Part shown: piece after piece, positions 27,377 to 34,603 of the stretch | Position numbering within the stretch: position 1 is the stretch's first letter | Layout: each line of letters starts with the position of its first letter | Program-made: the position numbers and the translations under genes | Notes under the pieces: model-generated | Database searches by the model: none | Seen by the model: only the letters and a program-made list of their open reading frames with translations | What the model was told of the DNA's origin: nothing | Origin: Candidatus Woesearchaeota archaeon | GTDB taxonomy: Archaea; Nanobdellota; Nanobdellia; Woesearchaeales; WJIZ01 | NCBI GenBank assembly: GCA_018221205.1 | Contig: JAAOYF010000005.1 | Location: forward strand, 1 to 34,603 | DNA length: 34,603 nucleotides | Direction: 5' to 3'

Positions 27377-28812
27377 TGATCCACCACGTATTGCAGAACC
27401 GATTCCTCCATAAGCTCCTTATCTGGCTTCTTCCTTGTCCAGAATTCAAACTGCTGCGCTGCCTGGTTGATGAACATCTTGATTCCGGTCACGATCGGGC
27501 ACCTGTTACGCTCTGCATCATTGAGAAGCTTGGTGATCAATGGATTGTAGATCGTATCGAAGACAACCATGTTCCTCAATACATTTCTCGGCACCGGAGA
27601 GTCATGCACCCTCGGAGCCATGCCGATGGGAGTTGCGTTGATCAGCAGATCGACCTTTTCCCAGTCAATCTCATTGATCTTTTTTAGGGACACATGTAGT
27701 GAAGATGCAAGCTTTTTCCCATTCGCCTCTGTCCTATTGATTATGGTAAGCCTTCCTCGTTTCTTCCAGATGCCGAAGGCAATCGCTTTTGCAGCGCCTC
27801 CTGCCCCTATCAGGACGACATTCTTATCCTGGATCTGAATCTTTTCCTGTATCGTGTCCAAGGCAGCTGTCCAATCAGTATTGTAGCCGAAAAGTTTTCC
27901 CTGCTTTATGACGACTGTATTGACTGCTCCTATCTTTGCTGCACGGTCATCGACATGATCTAAGTAGGTCAAGATGGATTCTTTGAAGGGCATGGTGACA
28001 CTCAGCCCTGAAAAAAGGTGTTTAAGGAGGTCAAGCTCTTTAAGATCTTTCAGCTCTACGTTGATATAGACTGCATTCAACTCATGCTCCTTGAATGCGA
28101 GATTATGGACAATATAACTTCTGCTTGCTGAGATAGGGTTTCCGATGAGGCCATAGATATTCACTCCTGGCTTCAATCGGTCTACCCGATAGACTTTTTT
28201 CAGATAGTCACAGGATATCTGGCCTGGAGCAGTGGGTTGGTTGAGATAGCCATAGGTGAGAAAAGAGCCGAAAGGAACGTTAAGTATCCTTGACAACTGC
28301 CCTTTTGGACCCATACAATGCGCTATCATGTCTATGTTGTCTGCTTTGGATTTCTTTAACAAATCAAGAATGATTATGTTATCGCTCAAAGAAACGGCAG
28401 TACAGGCTATCTTTATGATGTCTGGTTTTAACTTTTTGATCTTCTCATATATCTCCTGTATATTCTCTGGAACGTTTTCGTTGTTATGATAAGAGACTAT
28501 GATCTTAGTGTCTTTTTTCGTTTTGATGAATTCTTTTATGGTCTTTTCTCCGTAATCAAGATCAAGATCGATATATTCTGCGCCTTCTTCCATTCCCTTT
28601 TTGAGCAGCCCTAAGCATATCTTCTTCTCGACTCCTTTGCAGGCGAGAATGACTGGCTTTCTCTTCTTTGCGATGATCTCCTTTATATCCTCTGGCTTGG
28701 CATCCATCAATGAATCCATCCTTACCTCTACCAGAGAAGCATTGAATTTGATATGGCTCATCTCGTCAAGAAGGTGCTCTTTTGTTCTCGCAGCTATGGA
28801 ACAGCATATCAT
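27373..28812 (-). CDS. aroDE: Bifunctional 3-dehydroquinate dehydratase (type I) / shikimate 5-dehydrogenase fusion
   Basis: AroD: LVEVRMD, IIVSYHN, DIIKIACTA, SRILNVPFGSFLTYGYLNQPTAPGQ. AroE: IGNPISASRSYIVHN, VTMPFKESI, IGAVNTVV, YNTDWTAAL, GAGGAAKA, INATPIGM. Confidence 0.94.
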   Translation of the reverse strand: MICCSIAARTKEHLLDEMSHIKFNASLVEVRMDSLMDAKPEDIKEIIAKKRKPVILACKGVEKKICLGLLKKGMEEGAEYIDLDLDYGEKTIKEFIKTKKDTKIIVSYHNNENVPENIQEIYEKIKKLKPDIIKIACTAVSLSDNIIILDLLKKSKADNIDMIAHCMGPKGQLSRILNVPFGSFLTYGYLNQPTAPGQISCDYLKKVYRVDRLKPGVNIYGLIGNPISASRSYIVHNLAFKEHELNAVYINVELKDLKELDLLKHLFSGLSVTMPFKESILTYLDHVDDRAAKIGAVNTVVIKQGKLFGYNTDWTAALDTIQEKIQIQDKNVVLIGAGGAAKAIAFGIWKKRGRLTIINRTEANGKKLASSLHVSLKKINEIDWEKVDLLINATPIGMAPRVHDSPVPRNVLRNMVVFDTIYNPLITKLLNDAERNRCPIVTGIKMFINQAAQQFEFWTRKKPDKELMEESVLQYVVDH

Positions 28813-29897
28813 GTCATGTCACCCAAGACTTTTTCAGCGATCTCTTTTCTCACAGTGCAATCCATCTTTGCTTTGCCTATCCTTTCCAATAACACATACC
28901 TGACTTCTGACTGTGATTTTTTCTTGTCATAGTGTGTCGCAAGAAGGATCTCCTCTATGGAGAGCTTCTTTATCCTGGTCTCGAACTTCACTTTTTTCAA
29001 CAGGTCAATGATCTTCTGCGACTCCATAAAATTCAGCAGGCCTTTCTTCTCTGCCATCTTAGCTTCTGCTATCATGCCTAATGCAACTGCCTGTCCATGG
29101 GAAACACGATAATTAGAAACTTGTTCGATCGCATGTCCTATGGTATGGCCGAAATTGAGAATCTTTCTGTAGGAGAGCTCTTTCTCATCCTCTTGCACCA
29201 CCACTTTCTTGATCTTGCAGCTCCATTGGATGAATCTTGCTATCACATCCTCATCTCTTGTAAGCAAAGTGTGCATATAGCCGTCCAGATGAAGGAAGAA
29301 TTTCGCATCAAGTATAACAGCATGCTTTATCATTTCAGCGAGGCCGTTCCTGTATTCTGTATCGGAGAGTGTCTTCAGCACAGAAATGTCTATGAAGACG
29401 CGTTCTGGTTGATAGAATGCTCCGATGAGGTTCTTGCCGAAAGGAGTATCGACAGCTGTCTTTCCCCCTATGCTTGCGTCGACCATCGCCAACAATGTTG
29501 TCGGGATTGATAGGTAGGGTATGCCCCTCATATAGGTCGATGCGACAAAACCTGCAAGATCAAGCACTGCTCCCCCTCCGAGCGCGATAATGACCGAGTT
29601 CTTGGTGAGCTGATATTTCATCAACGCATCTTCAATCCTCTCTTTTGTCTGCCTTGTCTTGCTCTTCTCTCCTGCAGGAAAACTAATCAACACTGCTTTA
29701 AGTCCTTCTTTTTTTAGCATATCTAAAAACGTATTTGCATAGAACTTCTTGACATTAGAATCGGTGATGATTGCTATCTTGTCGAGATTCAATGTCTTGA
29801 GTCCTGCTGCTATCTGTGGAAAAAGGTCCTTCCCTATGATGATATCATAGGAATCGTCCTCTTCTCGCTGGATCTTTACTCTTATCTTCTGCATCAT
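28809..29897 (-). CDS. aroB: 3-dehydroquinate synthase (canonical AroB)
   Basis: ALGGGAVLDLAGFVASTYMRGIPYLSIPTTLLAMVDASIGGKTAVDTPFGKNLIGAFYQP, ILNFGHTIGHAIEQ. Confidence 0.97.
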   Translation of the reverse strand: MMQKIRVKIQREEDDSYDIIIGKDLFPQIAAGLKTLNLDKIAIITDSNVKKFYANTFLDMLKKEGLKAVLISFPAGEKSKTRQTKERIEDALMKYQLTKNSVIIALGGGAVLDLAGFVASTYMRGIPYLSIPTTLLAMVDASIGGKTAVDTPFGKNLIGAFYQPERVFIDISVLKTLSDTEYRNGLAEMIKHAVILDAKFFLHLDGYMHTLLTRDEDVIARFIQWSCKIKKVVVQEDEKELSYRKILNFGHTIGHAIEQVSNYRVSHGQAVALGMIAEAKMAEKKGLLNFMESQKIIDLLKKVKFETRIKKLSIEEILLATHYDKKKSQSEVRYVLLERIGKAKMDCTVRKEIAEKVLGDMT

Positions 29898-30907
29898 ATC
29901 CCTCTCCCACCTATCATCGCGATCTTGCCCAGGTCAACCATGAGCTTTGTGAAGCTGGTTATGTTTATTGTCTGCTCGGCGTCTGAGACTGCTTTTGAGG
30001 GGTCTGTATGCACCTCGATCATCAGTCCGTCTGCTCCTGCTGCTATGGCTGCCTTTGATAATGGTGCAACCAATGATCTTTTTCCAGAGGCATGGCTTGG
30101 ATCGACGATAATCGGCAGATGCGTGAGCTCTTTCAATAAAGGTACGGCACTTATATCCAAGGTGTTTCTTGTTGCTTTCTCGAATGTCCTGATGCCTCGT
30201 TCGCAAAGAATGACTTCTCTATTGCCGCGGCTCATGATATATTCTGCTGACAATAACAATTCATCATAGGTCGAGGACATGCCTCTTTTCAGGAGGACCG
30301 GCTTCTTTGTCTTTCCTACCTCTTTCAACAAAGGATAGTTGCACATGTTCCTTGTGCCTATCTGAAGGATATCAGCATATTTTGCTACAAGTTTTACGTC
30401 TCTTGGATCCAATACTTCTGTCACTGTCTTCAGTCCTGTCTCCTTTCCTGCGGCTTCTAGGAATTTGAGCCCTTTCTCTTCCAATCCCTGGAAATCATAT
30501 GGCCCTGTACGGGGCTTGAAAGCCCCCCCTCTAAGAACTACGGCTCCTGCTTTCTTTGCTGCCCTTGCTATCTTCATGATCTGGCCTTTGCTCTCGACAG
30601 CACACGGCCCTGCGATGATGATTATCTTCTGGCCGCCGAAGATGACGTTTCCTACTCTCACTTTGCTTGGCTGCTTCTTTGCTTCTCTTGAAGCCAATTG
30701 ATATGGTCTATGGATGCGGTGGACCTTTTCCACGCCTGGTAGATTAGCAATGGTGTGCCTGTTGAGCTTCCGTTCATCTCCTACGGCTGCGATGACTGTC
30801 CTTTCTTGCCCATATAACGGCACTGGCTCCAGTTTTGCACGCTCGATTCTAGAAAGAACTTCCTTTACTTCTACACGCTTTGCATTTCTCTTAAGAACAA
30901 TAATCAT
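29894..30907 (-). CDS. aroF: 3-deoxy-7-phosphoheptulonate (DAHP) synthase, type I-beta with N-terminal ferredoxin-like domain
   Basis: IIAGPCAVES, VLRGGAFKPRTGPYDFQGLEEKGLKFL, QIGTRNMCNYPLL, PIIVDPSHASGKR. Confidence 0.96.
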   Translation of the reverse strand: MIIVLKRNAKRVEVKEVLSRIERAKLEPVPLYGQERTVIAAVGDERKLNRHTIANLPGVEKVHRIHRPYQLASREAKKQPSKVRVGNVIFGGQKIIIIAGPCAVESKGQIMKIARAAKKAGAVVLRGGAFKPRTGPYDFQGLEEKGLKFLEAAGKETGLKTVTEVLDPRDVKLVAKYADILQIGTRNMCNYPLLKEVGKTKKPVLLKRGMSSTYDELLLSAEYIMSRGNREVILCERGIRTFEKATRNTLDISAVPLLKELTHLPIIVDPSHASGKRSLVAPLSKAAIAAGADGLMIEVHTDPSKAVSDAEQTINITSFTKLMVDLGKIAMIGGRGI

Positions 30908-30910
30908 TGT

Positions 30911-31837
30911 TTAGAGTTTTTTCGCAGTCCTAACGATATTTTCTGCAGTCAATCCGTATTTTTCATACAGATCTTTTGGTGCGCCTGACTCTGCGAATGT
31001 ATCCTGGACGCCTATTCTTGCAAGTTTCGCATCACTGTTTTCAGCGAGCACCTCTGCTACAGCCCCTCCTAAACCACCGATGATGTTGTGGTCTTCTGCT
31101 GTTATGACTTTTCCTGTTTTCTTTGCTGATCTGAGGAGTGTGTCTTTATCCAATGGTTTTATTGTTGACATGTTGATGACTTCTGCGTCGATATCCTCCT
31201 TTTTCAGGAGCTCTGCTGCTTCTAGGGCTATCGGGATTAACGGTCCGCAGGCAACTACCGAAAGATCTTTCCCTTCTTTCAGGATGATTGCCTTGCCGAT
31301 CTCGAATTTGTGATTATCGTCGAATAGAATCGGTGTCTTATCTCGGGTGAGACGCATATATGCTGGTCCATCATATTCGGCTAATGCCAATGTCGCTTTC
31401 TCTGCTTCCATTGAATCTGCCGGACAGATGACAACCATGTTCGGGAGGGAGCGATAGATGGCCATGTCTTCGATTGCTTGTGCTGATGCGCCGTCAGTCC
31501 CTGTCACCAAGCCTGCATGCGAGCCGATGACCTTTACATTCATCTTCGGTCTTGCTACAGCATTCCTTATCTGCTCAAATGCCCTTTCTGAGAAAATGGC
31601 AAAGGTAGAGGCGAAGGGAATCTTTCCTGACCATGCCAATCCTGCTGCTGTCACGATCATGTTCTGTTCTGTTATGCCACAGCTTATCCATCTCTCTGGA
31701 AATTCTGGAATAAGCATCCTGCTTTTGGTTGATTTTCCGAGATCTGCTTCTAGCGAAACAACATCCTTATGCTTTTTGGCTGCTTTCACCAAGCCGCGTC
31801 CATATCCTTCACGAGAGGCTTCTAATTTTTGCGTCAA
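30911..31837 (-). CDS. Transketolase, C-terminal subunit
   Basis: ADLGKSTKSRMLIPEFPERWISCGITEQNMIVTAAGLAWSGKIPFASTFAIFSERAFEQIRN, VTGTDGASAQAIEDMAIYRSLPNM. Confidence 0.95.
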   Translation of the reverse strand: MTQKLEASREGYGRGLVKAAKKHKDVVSLEADLGKSTKSRMLIPEFPERWISCGITEQNMIVTAAGLAWSGKIPFASTFAIFSERAFEQIRNAVARPKMNVKVIGSHAGLVTGTDGASAQAIEDMAIYRSLPNMVVICPADSMEAEKATLALAEYDGPAYMRLTRDKTPILFDDNHKFEIGKAIILKEGKDLSVVACGPLIPIALEAAELLKKEDIDAEVINMSTIKPLDKDTLLRSAKKTGKVITAEDHNIIGGLGGAVAEVLAENSDAKLARIGVQDTFAESGAPKDLYEKYGLTAENIVRTAKKL

Positions 31838-32630
31838 GTTCTTCCAACCCTTTCTTCAATTCTTCATCATTCGGCGCCTTGCCATGGAATTCTGGATTAT
31901 TTTCCATGAACGAAACACCTTTTCCTTTTATGGTATCAGCGATAATAGCGACGGGTCCTTTGCTCTTTTCTGCTTTCTCGAGCGCTTTGAGAATCTCATC
32001 CATATCATGGCCGTCAATCTCGATGACATCCCAGCCAAAGGCTTTCCATTTATCATCCAATGGATCTATCACCAATGTTTTTTCTACAAAATCATCATTC
32101 TGGATCCTGTTCTTATCTATGATCGTTGTTATCTTGAGCTTGTGGAATGATGTGTTCATCGCCGCCTCCCATATCTGGCCTTCCTGCGTCTCTCCATCTC
32201 CTAGCATGACATAGATATGGTATGATCTATTGTCGAGCTTTCTTGCGAATGCAATGCCGTTGGCATAGCTCACTCCCATGCCTAAACTTCCTGCTGACAT
32301 CTCTACTCCCGGTACCCTGATATCAGTATGGCCCTGCAATAAGGAATCTATCTTTCTGAACTTCATGAGCTCTTCTTTCGGAAAGAACCCTTTCTCTGCA
32401 AGGACTGCATACATCCCTGGAGAAGCATGTCCTTTGCTCAGAATAAATCTATCTCGTTCAGGATCTTTCGGCTTGTTTGGATCGACATTGAGCTTATCGA
32501 AATATAATGCAGTTACGATATCAATCATAGAAAGAGATCCGCCAGGATGTCCAGCTTTCGCTGCATGGGTCATCCTAAGGATGTCTTTTCTCAGTTGATG
32601 AGCTAGTTTTTGGAGCTCTTTCGCTTTCAT
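31809..32630 (-). CDS. Transketolase, N-terminal (ThDP-binding) subunit
   Basis: AAKAGHPGGSLSMIDIVTALYF, ILSKGHASPGMYAVLAEKG, MLGDGETQEGQIWEAAM. Confidence 0.96.
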   Translation of the reverse strand: MKAKELQKLAHQLRKDILRMTHAAKAGHPGGSLSMIDIVTALYFDKLNVDPNKPKDPERDRFILSKGHASPGMYAVLAEKGFFPKEELMKFRKIDSLLQGHTDIRVPGVEMSAGSLGMGVSYANGIAFARKLDNRSYHIYVMLGDGETQEGQIWEAAMNTSFHKLKITTIIDKNRIQNDDFVEKTLVIDPLDDKWKAFGWDVIEIDGHDMDEILKALEKAEKSKGPVAIIADTIKGKGVSFMENNPEFHGKAPNDEELKKGLEELDAKIRSLS

Positions 32631-32649
32631 AGTAAAGGGAAAAAGAAAT

Positions 32650-33459
32650 TTATTTTTTTGCCACGGGCTTCATTTCTTTCCAAGCCAGGTTGAAAAGAGT
32701 GTCCATTGCTGAGGCGAAAAAAGGTGTATTGACCCAGATGCCTACATCATATGTCGGGTGGACATCGCTATCATTCATCACCATAAAGATGATCTCTTTG
32801 CCGTCCACTAAAGCGAACCGTGCATTGACAGTGGCGTTTCTCACTTCAGCAGTGGTTCCTAAGTCTTTGACTGCGGCCATGTTCTCCTTTGTTATCGGAG
32901 CTGCTATCTTCACTTTTACGCCACGTTTCTTTAACTTTTCAAAGGTCGGTTTGAGGCCTTCGATCTTCCTTATGAGGCCTTGGGCAGTAGTCATGATAGA
33001 AACAGATTCTTCTGCATCCCTGATTGTCAATTCGAGGTGGTTATAGAGGTTGTGTCTTCCTCTGATCGAACCAGAAAGGTCAGATGGTTCTACCAATTCA
33101 ACACCTTGCTTATGCAAAGCGTTCAATTCTTTGATAACATCAGTCCCTTTCAGATCTTCAAGGTGCTTCAACTTATCTTTTGCTCCTTTTTGGACGTTTT
33201 TCTTGACCCTCTCAAGGACTTCTGTAGGTTCGACAGCAATATATTTTATAGGCTTGCCTAGCTTCATAACAACAAAGCCTTTTTTCTCTAAAGACTCAAG
33301 AACATCATAGCTTCTTGATCTTGGAACATTTGCGATATCAGATAATTCACCTGCAGTGGAAACTCCTCTTGATAACAATGCAGACCAGATTTTTACTTCA
33401 TAGAGATTCAGACCGAAATACCGTCGTAACTTGCTTAAAAATTCGTCCTTCACTATCAT
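32650..33459 (-). CDS. TrmB-family transcriptional regulator (winged HTH plus C-terminal PLD-like/sensor domain)
   Basis: FGLNLYEVKIWSALLSRGVSTAGELSDIANVPRSRSYDVLESLEKKGFVVMKLGKPIKYIAVEPTEVLERV. Confidence 0.88.
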   Translation of the reverse strand: MIVKDEFLSKLRRYFGLNLYEVKIWSALLSRGVSTAGELSDIANVPRSRSYDVLESLEKKGFVVMKLGKPIKYIAVEPTEVLERVKKNVQKGAKDKLKHLEDLKGTDVIKELNALHKQGVELVEPSDLSGSIRGRHNLYNHLELTIRDAEESVSIMTTAQGLIRKIEGLKPTFEKLKKRGVKVKIAAPITKENMAAVKDLGTTAEVRNATVNARFALVDGKEIIFMVMNDSDVHPTYDVGIWVNTPFFASAMDTLFNLAWKEMKPVAKK

Positions 33460-33478
33460 TTTACCTACCCCCTTTTTC

Positions 33479-33497
33479 TAACAAGCAATCCTTGTTA
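33479..33497. repeat. 7-bp inverted repeat TAACAAG-caatc-CTTGTTA upstream of trmB; candidate operator
   Basis: Exact inverted repeat, 20-38 nt upstream of the trmB ATG. Confidence 0.55.
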
Positions 33498-33589
33498 TAG
33501 AAGGGTAAACATAATGTACTACTATTAATATGTTACTGTTTTTTACCTCGGGACAGTGCTATAACTACCCATTAGGTACATATCGTTTT

Positions 33590-33616
33590 TACTCTGAAGT
33601 TAAAACACTTAGAGTA
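33590..33616. repeat. Inverted repeat / hairpin TACTCT-g-AAGT-taaaac-ACTT-AGAGTA
   Basis: 10-bp stem with one bulged G and a 6-nt loop, read directly. Confidence 0.6.
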
Positions 33617-33668
33617 TTTAAACATAGCTTATATTTAAAGATTTAGGTGGCGTATAATAGAAATTTAT

Positions 33669-33679
33669 AAAGAAAAAAA
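33669..33679 (-). terminator. Poly-T tract at the end of the mPPase gene
   Basis: Minus strand reads T7-C-T3 directly after the mPPase stop codon; archaeal-type U-tract terminator. Confidence 0.5.
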
Positions 33680-34603
33680 TTAAGCAAAGAGGTTTAGATA
33701 ACTCAATGCTATAAATAAAGGCACAAAGACCAAAGCCACGATGGACATCAGCTTAATCAAGATGTTCAAACTGGGGCCGGAGGTGTCTTTGAAGGGATCC
33801 CCTACTGTATCGCCGATAACAGCTGCCTTATGGGCATCTGATCCTTTTCCGCCGAACTTGCCTGCCTCGATCCATTTCTTTGCATTGTCCCATGAGCCGC
33901 CAGCGTTAGCCATCATGATAGCCAACAAGACTCCTGTCACCAGTGACCCGGCCAATAATCCGCCTAAAGCCTCTAAACCGAGGAAGAGTCCTACTGCTAA
34001 AGGAGCTATTATTGCGATAAGGCTTGGCAGGACCATCTGCTTCAATGCGCCTTTTGTTGCGATATCAACGCATCTCCGATAATCTGGCTTGGCTTTTCCT
34101 TGCATCAATCCTTTGATCTTCTTGAATTGCCTTCTCACTTCTTCGATCATACGGAAAGCTGTCCTTCCTACTGCCTTCAAGGTCAAAGAGGTAAACAAGA
34201 AGGGTAATGCGCCTCCAATGAACAAACCGATGATGACCATGGGGTTCATGATGTCGATCGACTGCAGATTAGCCTGTGTCGTGAACGCAGAGAACAATGC
34301 CAATGCTGTCAGGGCAGCTGAGCCGATGGCGAAGCCTTTTCCCATAGCAGCAGTCGTATTGCCGACTGAGTCAAGGGCATCTGTTCTCTTTCTCACTTTT
34401 TTGTCTAATTTAGACATCTCTGCAATCCCGCCTGCATTGTCTGCTACAGGACCATAGGCATCTACTGCTAAGCTTATTCCTAGTGTTGAAAGCATGCCGA
34501 CAGCTGCGATTGCAATTCCGTAAAGGCCTGCAAAGAAGTAGGCTACCCAAATAGCAATGGCAATAAAGATGATAGGCAGGACTGTCGAGCGCATTCCGAG
34601 TGC
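33680..34603 (-). CDS. hppA: Membrane-bound pyrophosphatase (ion-pumping), C-terminal part; 5' end outside window
   Basis: [112 protein letters not shown]; frame open to the window edge. Confidence 0.96.
   Translation of the reverse strand, partial: ALGMRSTVLPIIFIAIAIWVAYFFAGLYGIAIAAVGMLSTLGISLAVDAYGPVADNAGGIAEMSKLDKKVRKRTDALDSVGNTTAAMGKGFAIGSAALTALALFSAFTTQANLQSIDIMNPMVIIGLFIGGALPFLFTSLTLKAVGRTAFRMIEEVRRQFKKIKGLMQGKAKPDYRRCVDIATKGALKQMVLPSLIAIIAPLAVGLFLGLEALGGLLAGSLVTGVLLAIMMANAGGSWDNAKKWIEAGKFGGKGSDAHKAAVIGDTVGDPFKDTSGPSLNILIKLMSIVALVFVPLFIALSYLNLFA

Noticed and set aside
31809-31837. Frameshifted single transketolase gene at the tktN/tktC overlap
   Set aside because: Split transketolase subunits are normal in archaea, and both halves have sensible ends and starts.
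31458-32150. Plus-strand ORF of 230 aa opposite the transketolase subunits
   Set aside because: Antisense shadow of two confident genes.
1-34603. CRISPR arrays, insertion sequences, phage or toxin-antitoxin genes
   Set aside because: No regularly spaced repeats, transposase or integrase motifs, or TA-like gene pairs seen; content is core housekeeping.

Overview
The window reads as a gene-dense archaeal chromosome segment; DPANN/Woesearchaeota-like is my inference from gene content, not a database result. It has three blocks. (1) 1-4449, + strand: 3' end of uL13, then uS9, RpoN, a bacterial-type LeuRS and a ketopantoate reductase-like protein. (2) 4612-19917, + strand: a nearly complete archaeal S10/spc ribosomal superoperon (uL3 to uL15, including aIF1 and the RNase P protein Rpp29), then SecY, a DUF106/YidC-like insertase, MsrB, eL34 and eL14; an unassigned protein follows at 19944-20657. 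(3) 34603-20640, - strand: 3' part of a membrane pyrophosphatase, a TrmB-family regulator, and a tightly packed 12-kb operon running from split transketolase through the shikimate pathway (DAHP synthase, AroB, fused AroD-AroE, P-loop AroK, AroC, AroA) to prephenate dehydratase and both PheRS subunits. The best candidates for something undescribed are the structured 160-nt region upstream of uL3 (several inverted repeats, two candidate promoters), the hairpin-rich 220-nt intergenic upstream of trmB, the supply-to-charging phenylalanine operon with its AroDE fusion, and the unassigned 237-aa protein at the convergent junction. No tRNA, rRNA, CRISPR array or transposon was recognised.
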